Shown here in pieces: positions 1 through 8,212 of a DNA stretch of 45,842 nt. Origin of the DNA: an uncultured Alphaproteobacteria bacterium (GTDB taxonomy: Bacteria; Pseudomonadota; Alphaproteobacteria; Geminicoccales; Geminicoccaceae). The notes beneath the pieces are model-generated. The model worked only from the letters and a program-made list of their open reading frames with translations. It did no database searches and was not told where the DNA came from. How positions within the stretch are numbered: the stretch's first letter is position 1; the number at the start of each line of letters is the position of its first letter. Position numbers and translations under genes: made by a program. The DNA is taken from contig CALKJU010000038.1 of assembly GCA_937995535.1 (NCBI GenBank), forward strand, positions 1 through 45,842, read 5' to 3'.

Positions 1-361
1 TGTCGCTGCCGAGGACGATCTGGCGAGCCGCCCCTCGCACCACGACGACGGCGAGGAGCACGGCCATGACGACTTCACGAGCTTCGTTCTGCCGCTGCCG
101 GCGGTAGCCGACCCCGACGCGCTCGAGGCGCGGCTCCGCGATGCCGCCCGGCGCTTCGACATCCTGCGCATCAAGGGCGTGGTCGCGGTCGCCGGCAAGC
201 CGCTGCGCCACGTCGTGCAGTCGGTGGGCGAGCGCGTCGAGCGGTACTACGACCGAGCCTGGCGCGCCGACGAACCGCGCGAGGGGGCCCTCGTCGTCAT
301 CGGCCTACGCGGCCTCGACCCAACCGCGGTCGGGGCACTGATCGCCGGGGAGTCGCGCTAG
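1..361 (+). CDS. cobW: CobW-family metallochaperone, C-terminal part (5' truncated by window)
   Basis: Only the last ~119 codons are present, read in frame from base 2 to TAG at 359-361. A His/Asp/Glu-rich linker (HHDDGEEHGHDD) is followed by a CobW C-terminal domain (FVLPLP near the domain start, RFDILRIKG, then a conserved end with VVIGLRGLD). In this COG0523 GTPase family the N-terminal G domain would lie upstream, outside the window. CobW proteins are linked to cobalt delivery during B12 synthesis, with zinc relatives (ZigA, YeiR). The HFDILRxKG-like block favours CobW proper, but without the G domain and without cobN in view the metal cannot be assigned. The 188 bp after the stop hold no recognisable gene. 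Confidence 0.8.
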   Translation, partial: VAAEDDLASRPSHHDDGEEHGHDDFTSFVLPLPAVADPDALEARLRDAARRFDILRIKGVVAVAGKPLRHVVQSVGERVERYYDRAWRADEPREGALVVIGLRGLDPTAVGALIAGESR

Positions 362-549
362 CCTCGCAGGCGAGCCGCGGGAGGGCCGGACCCGGCGCTC
401 GGGTTCGACGAGGTGGTGCGCGCGCTGCAGGGCGATTGCGACGGCTTCCACACCGCCGACGTGGCGCGCCTGCGGCTCGACGGGCGTCGGCGGCGCGTCG
501 CCGAGAGCGACACCCATGCGCCGATCGAGGTCGAGACGCCGAGCGCCCG

Positions 550-870
550 TCAGGTTTCCGGCGTCTCGACCATCTCCTTGCCCTCGCGGTCCCAGGTCGG
601 GATGTAGTCGCTCTTGAGATTGTGGGTGTGGACATAGGCGCCCGGCGCGATGTCCACACGCGCGCGTCCGATCGGCGCTCCGTACTTCAGCACCACCGCG
701 CCCGCCGCGATCGCCCGGCGGGCCAGCTTGTGCCCGGTCGGAACGTCGCGCTCGAGCACGACCGGGGCACCGTCGATGATGACCCTCTCGCCCGCGGTGA
801 GATCGACGCAGGCGACGGCCACGTTGTCCTGCGGGTCGAGCACCAGGATCCGACGGTCCCCCGCGTCCAT
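550..870 (-). CDS. UxaA family hydrolase, N-terminal SAF-domain subunit
   Basis: A 106-residue protein with the SAF fold typical of altronate/galactarate dehydratase N-terminal domains and of the small sulfo-lyase subunit SuyA. Visible hallmarks are the VPTGHKLA block with the following AIAAGAVVLKYGAPIG stretch, and HTHNL near the end. In this family the SAF subunit works with a large UxaA C-terminal subunit, which is absent here: the gene runs out toward cobW. The ATG overlaps the stop of the RraA-like gene by one base (TGATG), so the two are translationally coupled. The substrate is unknown; a sugar acid or 2-hydroxy acid is a reasonable inference. Confidence 0.82.
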   Translation of the reverse strand: MDAGDRRILVLDPQDNVAVACVDLTAGERVIIDGAPVVLERDVPTGHKLARRAIAAGAVVLKYGAPIGRARVDIAPGAYVHTHNLKSDYIPTWDREGKEMVETPET

Positions 871-1526
871 CAGAACTTTCCATACTTCAGATAGGCTTCC
901 TGGGGATCCATCCCGGCGAGGATGGCGCGGCGGATCTCGCTCTCGGTGCCCATCGCCGCCTCGGCCGCGGCGAGTACCTCGTCGATCCGCGCCGCCGGCA
1001 CGACGACGCTGCCGTCCCGGTCGGCGAGCAGCCAGTCGCCGGGTTGGACGCGCACCTCGCCGATGACCACCGGCACGTCGAACCCGTCCGGCAGCCAGAA
1101 GGAGACGATGTCCTTGGGCGTGGCGTGGCGGAAGGCCAGCGGGAAGCCGAGCTCGAGGATGAAGCGCAGGTCGCGGGCCGCGCCGTCGACGACGTAGCCG
1201 AGCACTCCCCTTCGCTGCAGCGTCTCGGCCGACAGCTCGCCCATCAGCGCCACCGCATGGGTATGGGGCTGACAGACGATCACATGGCCGGGCTTGGCCT
1301 TCGACAGCACGCCGGTCCACTCGAGCAGGGTCGTGTGTCGATCCGCTCCCTCGTCGACGTGGCCCGAGACGGTGAACACCGGCCCGGCCAGCGGCCGCTC
1401 CGGCTGCAGCAGCCCGATCTCGGGCGGCAGGACGAAGTTGCGCAGCCCCAGCCCGCGCATCACGTCGTTGAGGATGCCGGTGTAGCAGCGCTCCAGGCGG
1501 CGGGTGACGAGCGCGGGGTCGGTCAT
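870..1526 (-). CDS. RraA-like 4-hydroxy-4-methyl-2-oxoglutarate aldolase/dehydratase family protein
   Basis: 218 residues, of the family that includes RraA and HMG/CHA aldolase (old name dimethylmenaquinone methyltransferase-like). The block GYVVDGAARDL carries the family's G..DGA.RD metal/substrate motif, and FRHATPKD lies downstream. Class II aldolases of this family cleave 4-hydroxy-2-oxo acids with a divalent metal; many neighbours of sugar-acid dehydratases belong here. The ATG at 1526 starts MTDPALVTRRLE and matches the usual N-terminus; longer openings lack homology. It is divergent from haoA, with 172 bp between, and leads the UxaA-N gene. Confidence 0.85.
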   Translation of the reverse strand: MTDPALVTRRLERCYTGILNDVMRGLGLRNFVLPPEIGLLQPERPLAGPVFTVSGHVDEGADRHTTLLEWTGVLSKAKPGHVIVCQPHTHAVALMGELSAETLQRRGVLGYVVDGAARDLRFILELGFPLAFRHATPKDIVSFWLPDGFDVPVVIGEVRVQPGDWLLADRDGSVVVPAARIDEVLAAAEAAMGTESEIRRAILAGMDPQEAYLKYGKF

Positions 1527-1547
1527 CGCAGCTAGCTCGCTTACACC

Positions 1548-1563
1548 GCAGTGAGGCCACTGC
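1548..1563. promoter_or_regulatory. Inverted repeat in the RraA/haoA divergent promoter region
   Basis: Six-base arms GCAGTG and CACTGC separated by AGGC lie 22 bp upstream of the RraA-like start and about 135 bp upstream of haoA. The position between divergent genes fits an operator. No transcription factor is assigned; the nearby MocR protein is one candidate. Short GC-rich palindromes occur by chance. Confidence 0.3.
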
Positions 1564-1698
1564 TGTCCTACGCTACGTGGCACGCTGCGACCAGGGCATG
1601 CAAAGTGCGCGGTCCCATGGTTTTTTTCGCGCGTGGCTCTTGGTCGGCGGCGTGACCGGTCGCGAACTGGGCCAAGAACGGTTCCAGGGAGAGCGAAC

Positions 1699-3411
1699 GT
1701 GCGCAGATTCGGCCGCCGGATCGCCTTGTCTCTCGCCCTCGCCGGGCTCGTCGGCTCGGCTGCGGCGCAGCAGACGGCCTCGTTGCCCGACGAGCTGTTC
1801 ACGGCACTCGGGATCGCCCGCGACGCGCCGCCCGACGTGCTGTACCGGGCGCTGGTCGACCGCTATCGCGACCCGGCCCGGGGTGCCGGCAAGGGGGCCT
1901 TCGCCGACCTCTGGGAGCCGATCGAGATGTCGCGGTACTTCGACCCCGCGACGTTCTACACGCCGCCCGCCCTGGACCTCGTCGCCGAGCGCGACCAGTG
2001 CGTCTCCTGCCACGTCGACGCCACCCCCGGGTGGGTCCACTCCTGGCAGAAGAGCGTCCACGGCAATCTCGACACGATCCGCAGCCTGCCGGACGACGAT
2101 CCGCGGGCCTACAAGAAGGGCCTGATCGCGGACGTCGAGGACAACCTGCGCGCCCTCGGTCTGCTCGCCCCCGATCGGCCGTTGGCCGAGGTGAGCTGCA
2201 TCGACTGCCACATCGGGGTCGGTCGCGCCGAAGGCAACCACGCCACCGAACTGGTGATGCCGGACAGCGCGAATTGCGGTCAGTGCCATTTGCAGCAGTT
2301 CGCCGAGCGCGAATCCGAGCGCGACACGATCACCTGGCCGCAGGATCAATGGCCGCCCGGCCGGCCGTCGCACGCGCTCTCCTACCGGGCCAATGTCGAG
2401 ACGGCGATCTGGGCCGGCATGCAGGAGCGCGAGGTCGCCGAGGGCTGCGTCATGTGCCACACGACGCAGAACACCTGCAACCAGTGCCATACCCGGCACG
2501 AGTTCGCCGCCGCCGAGGCGCGCCGGCCCGAGGTCTGCGCCAACTGCCACAATGGCGTCGATCACAACGAGTACGAAAACTACCTGCTGTCCCGGCACGG
2601 CATCCTGTACCAGGCGAACGCCCATCATTGGGACTGGAACGTGCGTCTCGCCGATGCCTACGACGCCGGTCAGAAGGCGCCGACCTGCCAGAGCTGCCAC
2701 ATGGAGTTCAACGGCACCTTCAGCCACAACATGGTGCAGAAGGTGCGCTGGGGCTTCGCCCCGATGCCCTCGATCGCCGAGAACCTCGACCATCCGTGGT
2801 TCACGGAGCGCAAGGAGAGCTGGGTTCAGACCTGCGGCCAGTGCCACTCCGAGCGGTTCGCGCGGTCCTACATCGACATGATGGACAAGGGCGTCACCCA
2901 AGGTATCGACCTCGTCGAGCAGGCGAAGACCGTGATGACCGCGCTGTACGACGACAAGCTGCTGGTCGGGCAGACGACCAACCGCCCACCGCCACCGGCG
3001 CCGGACAAGGACGCCCCCGGCGGCTTCTTCAGCCTGTTCTGGATCCAGGGCAACAACCCGACCGCCGCCGACGTCGAGTACGCGGAAATGTGGGAGCAGC
3101 ACATCATGCGCCATTTCAAGGGCCTGGCGCACGTCAACCCCGGCGGCTTCACCTACACCGATGGCTGGAGCAAGCTGGTCCGCAGCCTCGCCCGGATCCG
3201 CGACACCGAGACCCGGCTTCGTGAGAACGCGGCCCTCGCCGCACGCGTCGCGGCGCTGGAAGGAGCCGGCGGTCCGCGCCAGGGCAACCTTCTGGAGCTC
3301 GACAGCGCCGTGAAGCACGCCTCCGTCGGCGGGCTCGGGCTTGGGCTGCTCGGCGGTGGACTGGCCCTTCTGGCCCTGTCGGGCGGATGGCGGCGCCGCG
3401 ACCCGCGCTGA
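1699..3411 (+). CDS. haoA: Hydroxylamine oxidoreductase, octaheme cytochrome c
   Basis: Start is GTG 1699 behind AGGGAGAG (1686-1693), giving 570 residues, the length I recall for the Nitrosomonas europaea precursor. Residues 1-23 are a signal peptide (RRFGRR, hydrophobic core, AAAQ), so the enzyme is periplasmic. Eight CXXCH motifs start at residues 101, 167, 193, 250, 260, 280, 330 and 379. HAO oxidises hydroxylamine (to NO or nitrite) at the P460 heme. From recalled Nitrosomonas numbering, the fourth motif (CVMCH, 250-254) is the P460 site, His289 matches an active-site histidine, and Tyr486 in GGFTYTDGW is the best candidate for the cross-linking tyrosine. Residues 543-563 form a C-terminal hydrophobic segment followed by RRRDPR, a likely membrane anchor. 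haoB overlaps by 25 bp. No cytochrome c554 or cM552 gene follows. Confidence 0.93.
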   Translation: MRRFGRRIALSLALAGLVGSAAAQQTASLPDELFTALGIARDAPPDVLYRALVDRYRDPARGAGKGAFADLWEPIEMSRYFDPATFYTPPALDLVAERDQCVSCHVDATPGWVHSWQKSVHGNLDTIRSLPDDDPRAYKKGLIADVEDNLRALGLLAPDRPLAEVSCIDCHIGVGRAEGNHATELVMPDSANCGQCHLQQFAERESERDTITWPQDQWPPGRPSHALSYRANVETAIWAGMQEREVAEGCVMCHTTQNTCNQCHTRHEFAAAEARRPEVCANCHNGVDHNEYENYLLSRHGILYQANAHHWDWNVRLADAYDAGQKAPTCQSCHMEFNGTFSHNMVQKVRWGFAPMPSIAENLDHPWFTERKESWVQTCGQCHSERFARSYIDMMDKGVTQGIDLVEQAKTVMTALYDDKLLVGQTTNRPPPPAPDKDAPGGFFSLFWIQGNNPTAADVEYAEMWEQHIMRHFKGLAHVNPGGFTYTDGWSKLVRSLARIRDTETRLRENAALAARVAALEGAGGPRQGNLLELDSAVKHASVGGLGLGLLGGGLALLALSGGWRRRDPR

Positions 3412-4457
3412 GCCGAACGGCCGGCGCATCCGCCGCCGCGCCCGTGCCCCGGCGGTGGCCGAAGCGGCCGATCATCGGCTGGGCGCTGGTCGTTCTCGGT
3501 GCCGCGTTGCTCGCGTGGTGGGCCGTCCACCGGCCCTCCCCGGTTAGCGAGGTCCCCTACAGCTATCGGCAGGTCGCGGCGACACCGGTCGAGCCACTCC
3601 AGCAGCTGACGGAGCTGGCGCCGGATGCGCGTCTCGAGCTCGAGGAGCTTGTCGCTACCGCGAGCGGGCGACCTGTGGCGACACTCGCCCGTCTGCACCG
3701 GCCAGGCCGCGCGCCGGTCGTCGTCGAATGGCGCAGCGCGCTCGCCGAGCCGGTGTTGCGCAACGACATCGACCCGACCGAGGAACTGCGGCTCCTCAAG
3801 GCGCTCCGCGACCATCTCCCGCCTGACGCGACCGTCCTTGCGCTGCCGGGCCTGTCGGCAAGGCTGGCGACCATTCTCGATCTCGACGCACCACTGGCCG
3901 CCGCGGACGACCGGGCGGCGCTCCGAATCCTGGAACCGTGGCAGCCGGCAGCGGAGGCGATCCGTACCTTCGAGACCGAGCGCGGCGGACGGACGGCCGA
4001 TGCGACGACCGACGAGGCATGGCGCATGCTGCAGGACGCGTTGCTCGCCGACATGGCCGAGGGCGTGGCGCGCCTCCAGCTCGTCGCCCGACGCCACCCG
4101 GCTTACCTCGCGCTGCACGTTCAAGACGTGTTCGCGCTCGGTGTGGCCCGGCCGGATCGCTTCGCCGTCGGTTTGCACGACTTCCCGGGCGGCGGACAGG
4201 TGCACGACCAAGCAAGGCTGGTGAAGTCGTGGGTGGCGGACAACGGGTACGCGGCCTATGCCGGGCTTCCGCGCGCCAGCGGCGTGTTGCGCGTGTTCTT
4301 CCTCCCCGAGCTGGAAAGCACGGCGACGCTGATCGCCAACCTGCTCCCGTTCAATACCGCCCGTCTTGGCGGCGTCACCGGGCTGACGCTGGTCTTCCAG
4401 CATCGTGGGTATTGGGTCTATCGTCTGGAGCCGTTGCCAGCGCCGGCCGAGAATTGA
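3387..4457 (+). CDS. haoB: HaoB-like hydroxylamine oxidation accessory protein
   Basis: 356 residues, starting at an ATG inside the end of haoA. A basic proline-rich N-terminus precedes one membrane segment (about residues 30-48, IIGWALVVLGAALLAWW); the remainder is a predicted periplasmic domain without heme motifs. Position directly after haoA, the single N-terminal anchor, and the C-terminal block GLTLVFQHRGYW fit the HaoB family found next to haoA in ammonia oxidisers, methanotrophs and some marine alphaproteobacteria. The biochemical role of HaoB is not established; assembly or membrane docking of HAO is a guess. Identification rests mostly on context and general architecture. Confidence 0.78.
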   Translation: MAAPRPALSRTAGASAAAPVPRRWPKRPIIGWALVVLGAALLAWWAVHRPSPVSEVPYSYRQVAATPVEPLQQLTELAPDARLELEELVATASGRPVATLARLHRPGRAPVVVEWRSALAEPVLRNDIDPTEELRLLKALRDHLPPDATVLALPGLSARLATILDLDAPLAAADDRAALRILEPWQPAAEAIRTFETERGGRTADATTDEAWRMLQDALLADMAEGVARLQLVARRHPAYLALHVQDVFALGVARPDRFAVGLHDFPGGGQVHDQARLVKSWVADNGYAAYAGLPRASGVLRVFFLPELESTATLIANLLPFNTARLGGVTGLTLVFQHRGYWVYRLEPLPAPAEN

Positions 4458-4495
4458 TCGGACGAGGTGCCGTCGTCCGTTCGGGGGCCAGGACG

Positions 4496-6007
4496 ATGCA
4501 GGTCGCACTGTCGCTCGACGCCACCTACGGCCGCAGCCTGCAGGAGCGGCTGTTCGGCGAGCTCAGGGGGATGATCCTCGACGGCAGGCTGCGCCCCGCC
4601 GACATGCTCCCGCCCTCGCGTGAGCTCGCCGCGCAGCTTGGCGTGTCACGCAACACGGTCCTCCTCGCCTACGAACGACTGCGTGCCGAGGGCTACGTCG
4701 AGAGCCGCCGCAACGTCGGCATGTTCGTCTGCTCCGGCTTGCCCGAGAACGCGCTTTTCGCCGCCGACGAGGGCAAGGCGCAGCCGGCCGCCGCGGCCAC
4801 CCCGGTCGCGCCGAGCCTCCCGGTGCCGCCGGTGCAGAACGTGGTCGCCGTCGACCAGGGCACGCTCGAGGTCGATTTCTGGGTCGGACGCCCCGATCCG
4901 CGCTCCTTTCCGCGTGCGATCTGGCGCCAGCTTCTCGACGAGAAGCTGAGCTGCGCCACGTCGGCGCTCACCGAATATCAGGACCCGCAGGGCATCTTGT
5001 CCCTTCGCCAAGCCATCGTCGAGCATGTCGGACCGACCCGCGGGATCGCCGCGACGCCCGACGATGTGGTCATCGTCAGTGGCTCACAGGACGGGCTCAA
5101 TCTCCTCACGCGCATGCTCGCGCGGCATCGTCGCGTGCTGGTCCACGAGGATCCATGCTACCAGGGCGCGCTCTACGTATTCGTCAACGAGGGATTGCAG
5201 AGCGTCCCGGTCCCGGTCGACGACCAAGGGCTCGACGTGACACGCCTGCCCGACCTGCGCGAGGCCATCGTCTACGTCACGCCATCGCACCAGTACCCGA
5301 CGGGGGTTACCTTGCCGCTGGAGCGGCGCCAGCAACTCCTCGCCTGGGCCGAGCGCACCGACAGTCTCATCGTCGAGGACGACTATGACGGGGACTTCCG
5401 CTACGAGGGCGCACCGCTGCTCGCCTTGCGCGCTCTCGACCGGTCCCACCGCGTCCTGTACTTGGCGACGTTCTCCAAGGCCGTGGGTGCCGGGCTGCGG
5501 CTCGGCTACCTGATCGTCCCGCCCGGCCTGCGCGCCCCGGCGCGAGCCTGGAAGACGTTGATGAGCATCGGCACGCCCTGGCTGGAGCAGGCGGTCATGG
5601 CGGAGTTCATGCGCTGCGGCGCGTTCGAGCGTCATCTGCGCCGGATCCGCGCCTGCTACGTCCAGCGCCGCGACCGCCTCGTGGGCGCCCTGCAGCGGCA
5701 TTTCGGCAGCGTCGAGATCCTCGGCCGCGACGCCGGCATGCACCTTTGTTGGCGCCGGCCGCGGGGGCTGCCCGACGCACCCGAGATCGAGCGGCTCGCG
5801 CGCCAGGCACGGATCGGCCTGTACACGGTCACCTCAGGCGGCGCATGGGCGAGCCCGCACAACCCGCTGATCGCCCAGCTGCTGGTCCTCGGCTACGCGG
5901 CGATACCCGAGCACGCCATCGACCGCGCCGTGTCACGGCTGGCCGACGTCGTCACCGAAAGCGCGCAGCTACGCCTCGCGGGACCGCTGGCACACACCGA
6001 CAGGTGA
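4496..6007 (+). CDS. MocR-type (GntR/aminotransferase) PLP-dependent regulator
   Basis: 503 residues. Residues ~10-75 are a GntR winged helix (LPPSRELAAQLGVSRNTV, then AYERLRAEGYVESR). The rest is a fold-type I aminotransferase domain, with EDDYDGDFRYEG and the PLP lysine in ATFSKAVGAGLRLGYL. MocR proteins sense PLP or amine-like ligands (GabR, PdxR, TauR, EhuR) and normally act on neighbouring genes. The ATG lies 38 bp after haoB on the same strand, so it may be co-transcribed with haoAB, an unusual pairing. A role in controlling hao or the facing GMC genes is inference. It converges on the GMC gene with 40 bp between. Confidence 0.9.
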   Translation: MQVALSLDATYGRSLQERLFGELRGMILDGRLRPADMLPPSRELAAQLGVSRNTVLLAYERLRAEGYVESRRNVGMFVCSGLPENALFAADEGKAQPAAAATPVAPSLPVPPVQNVVAVDQGTLEVDFWVGRPDPRSFPRAIWRQLLDEKLSCATSALTEYQDPQGILSLRQAIVEHVGPTRGIAATPDDVVIVSGSQDGLNLLTRMLARHRRVLVHEDPCYQGALYVFVNEGLQSVPVPVDDQGLDVTRLPDLREAIVYVTPSHQYPTGVTLPLERRQQLLAWAERTDSLIVEDDYDGDFRYEGAPLLALRALDRSHRVLYLATFSKAVGAGLRLGYLIVPPGLRAPARAWKTLMSIGTPWLEQAVMAEFMRCGAFERHLRRIRACYVQRRDRLVGALQRHFGSVEILGRDAGMHLCWRRPRGLPDAPEIERLARQARIGLYTVTSGGAWASPHNPLIAQLLVLGYAAIPEHAIDRAVSRLADVVTESAQLRLAGPLAHTDR

Positions 6008-6047
6008 ACGGCGGGGATCCCACGGAAGCGCGCCGCCCGCGCCCGGC

Positions 6048-7616
6048 TCAGATCTCCTTCTTCCCCATCTGGTCGGCGATGTAGTCGGCCTGGCGCAGGG
6101 CCAGAGCGACGATCGTCAAGGTCGGGTTCTCGGCCGCACCGGTGGTGAACACGCTGCCGTCCGACACGAACAGGTTCTTGATGTCGTGCGTCTGGCCCCA
6201 TTTGTTGACGACGCCGTCGCGCGGGCTCTCGCTCATCCGGTTGGTGCCGAGATTGTGCGTCGAGGGATAGGGCGGGACCTCGTAGATCTCGCGCGCGCCC
6301 GCGGCGTCGTAGAGCGCCGCCGACTGCCGGAAGGCGTGGCTGCGCATGGCGATGTCGTTCGGGTGGTCGTCGAAATGGACGTTCGGGATCGGCAGCCCGA
6401 ACTGGTCCTTCTCGGTCGGATGCAGCGTGATCCGGTTCGTTTCCTGGGGCATGTCCTCGCCGACGATCCACAGGCCGGCCATGTTCGCGTACTGATCCAT
6501 CTTGCGGGTGAAGGAGCGGCCCCAGGCGCCAGGATCGAGGAACGCGGCCATGAACGGCAGGCCGAGCGAGAGGGTCTCCAGCTCGTACCCGCCGACAAAG
6601 CCGCGGCTCGGGTCGTGGTGCGCCTCGTCCTGGACGATCCCGGCCATCGTCGTGCCGCGGAACATGTGCACCGGCTTGTCGAAGGTGGCGTAGACCGACC
6701 CCGTGGTGTGGCGCATGTAGTTGCGCCCGACCTGACCCGAGCTGTTGGCCAGCCCGTCTGGATACTTGGCCGAGGCGGAGTTGAGCAGCAGGCGCGGGCT
6801 CTCGATCGAGTTGCCGGCGACGCAGACGACACGCGCCTTCTGCACGTGCTGCTGGCCGTCCTTGTCGGCGTAGAGCACGCCGGTGACCTTGCCGGACTCG
6901 TCGTGCTGGATCTGCAGCGCCGTGCACTCCGGCCGCAGGTCGAGCCGGCCGGTCGCCTCGGCCGCCGGGATCTCGGTGTAGAGGGTCGACCACTTGGCGC
7001 CCGTCTTGCAGCCCTGGAAGCAGAAGCCGAGCTGCTGACAGGAGGCGCGATCATGCCGGGGATGGCTGTTGATCGACATCCGCCCCGTGTGGACCTCCTT
7101 GTAGCCGAGCCGTTTCGCGCCGGTGTAGAGGACACGGAAATTGTTGTTGCCCGGCAGGCCGGGGATCCCGTGGGTCCGGGTCGTGCCCATCCGGTCCTCG
7201 GCCTTGTCGTAGTACGGCTCGAGATCGGCGAGCTCGATCGGCCAGTCGAGCAGGTTGGCCCCGGCGATCTCGCCGTAGTGCGTGCGGACCTTGAACTCGT
7301 GCGGCTGGAAGCGCAGCGACGCACCGGCCCAGTGCGTGGTCGTGCCGCCGACCGTCTTGCAGATCCACGCGGGCAGCCCGGGAAAATCGCGGGCGACGCG
7401 CCAGCTCCCCGACGTGGTGCGCCGGTCGAGCCACGCGAGCTGGACGAAGCTCGCCCACTCGTCGTTGACGAAGTCGTCGATCGTGTGGCGCTTGCCGGCC
7501 TCCAGGAGGACGACGTCGATGCCCTTCTGGCACAGCTCGTTGGCCAGCGTCCCGCCGCCGGCGCCGGAGCCGATGATGACGACCACACCGTCGTTGTCGT
7601 GCTCGAACGTGGCCAT
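6048..7616 (-). CDS. GMC-family FAD oxidoreductase, gluconate/glucose dehydrogenase alpha-like
   Basis: 522 residues. The FAD-binding GSGAGGG motif is at 16-22 and a GMC C-terminal block contains THNLGTNRMS and AENPTLTI, the catalytic His/Asn region. Cys193, Cys199 and Cys203 (CX5CX3C) resemble the 3Fe-4S cysteines of bacterial FAD-glucose dehydrogenase. The protein has no signal peptide and would be exported bound to its Tat-carrying partner, encoded just upstream with an 18-bp gap. ATG 7616 follows GGGAGGAA. No cytochrome c subunit is adjacent, so the electron acceptor is open. Substrate probably a sugar, polyol or other alcohol. Confidence 0.88.
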   Translation of the reverse strand: MATFEHDNDGVVVIIGSGAGGGTLANELCQKGIDVVLLEAGKRHTIDDFVNDEWASFVQLAWLDRRTTSGSWRVARDFPGLPAWICKTVGGTTTHWAGASLRFQPHEFKVRTHYGEIAGANLLDWPIELADLEPYYDKAEDRMGTTRTHGIPGLPGNNNFRVLYTGAKRLGYKEVHTGRMSINSHPRHDRASCQQLGFCFQGCKTGAKWSTLYTEIPAAEATGRLDLRPECTALQIQHDESGKVTGVLYADKDGQQHVQKARVVCVAGNSIESPRLLLNSASAKYPDGLANSSGQVGRNYMRHTTGSVYATFDKPVHMFRGTTMAGIVQDEAHHDPSRGFVGGYELETLSLGLPFMAAFLDPGAWGRSFTRKMDQYANMAGLWIVGEDMPQETNRITLHPTEKDQFGLPIPNVHFDDHPNDIAMRSHAFRQSAALYDAAGAREIYEVPPYPSTHNLGTNRMSESPRDGVVNKWGQTHDIKNLFVSDGSVFTTGAAENPTLTIVALALRQADYIADQMGKKEI

Positions 7617-7633
7617 GATGCGTTCCTCCCCGC

Positions 7634-8194
7634 TCAACCGAGATAGGGCGGCGGGCTGGCCTCGGCGTCGGGCTCGAGGGTCCAGCCGGCGTCCTGGAAG
7701 CCGCGCAGGATGTAGCCGCCCTGGTCGTAGGACGCGCCCGGATAGCCGAACTGCGGCCAGACCAGCTTGTTGTTGTACAGCGAGACCACGGTGTGGCCGC
7801 GGACGGCCTGGAAGAATGGGCTCGCCTGCAGGCTTGCCAGCACCTCGGTCTGGGTGCCCTCGGAGAGCTGCAGGAACGGCACCCCGAGCGCCGCGTGGAG
7901 CTGTCCGATCCCCTCCTTCACGGTCTGTGCGAGGCCGGCATCGGCGGCGATCTTCCCGTCGAGCTCCTCGACGACCGTGGCATAGTAGAGGTCGCCCAGA
8001 TGGTCGTGCGGGTAGAGCAGCCGGACCATGCGCAACAGCACCGCCGCGTCCTCGGCGCTGGTCGCCTGCAAGGTCATCGCCCAGGCGCCGTTGCTGGCGA
8101 GGATGGTCGGCGTTCCGGCCAGGACCGTGACCGTCGCCGCGACCTGGCCCGCGGTGCGCAGGAACGCGCGCCGGTCGAGGATCCGCTTGCTCAT
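7634..8194 (-). CDS. Gluconate 2-dehydrogenase subunit 3 family protein with Tat signal
   Basis: 186 residues. RRAFLRT at residues 8-14 plus the following hydrophobic stretch make a twin-arginine signal. The body matches the small gamma subunit of FAD-dependent gluconate/glucose dehydrogenases (RLLYPHD, FPFFQAVRGHTV-like segment, WPQFGYPG near the end). In these enzymes the gamma subunit is a chaperone that carries the folded GMC subunit through the Tat pore. It precedes the GMC gene in the same operon and follows the glyoxalase by 18 bp. ATG 8194 has GGGAGG upstream. Confidence 0.87.
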   Translation of the reverse strand: MSKRILDRRAFLRTAGQVAATVTVLAGTPTILASNGAWAMTLQATSAEDAAVLLRMVRLLYPHDHLGDLYYATVVEELDGKIAADAGLAQTVKEGIGQLHAALGVPFLQLSEGTQTEVLASLQASPFFQAVRGHTVVSLYNNKLVWPQFGYPGASYDQGGYILRGFQDAGWTLEPDAEASPPPYLG

Positions 8195-8212
8195 CTCTGC
8201 TGCCTCCCTGCC

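Noticed and set aside
362..549. Open frame continuing after the cobW stop
   Set aside because: In frame with cobW and superficially protein-like, but no ribosome site, no known domain, and it runs into the UxaA gene on the opposite strand.
305..883. Long minus-strand open frame antisense to cobW and across the UxaA gene
   Set aside because: Arg/Pro/Gly-rich, no recognisable domain, explained by GC-rich third-position bias; the same holds for most other long overlapping frames in the window.
1618..1627. T-run as a terminator for an upstream plus-strand transcript
   Set aside because: No GC-rich stem directly precedes it and no plus-strand gene reads toward it from the facing region.
7617..7637. 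Longer GMC start at TTG 7637
   Set aside because: It overlaps the upstream stop and would lie before the GGGAGGAA ribosome site that fits ATG 7616.
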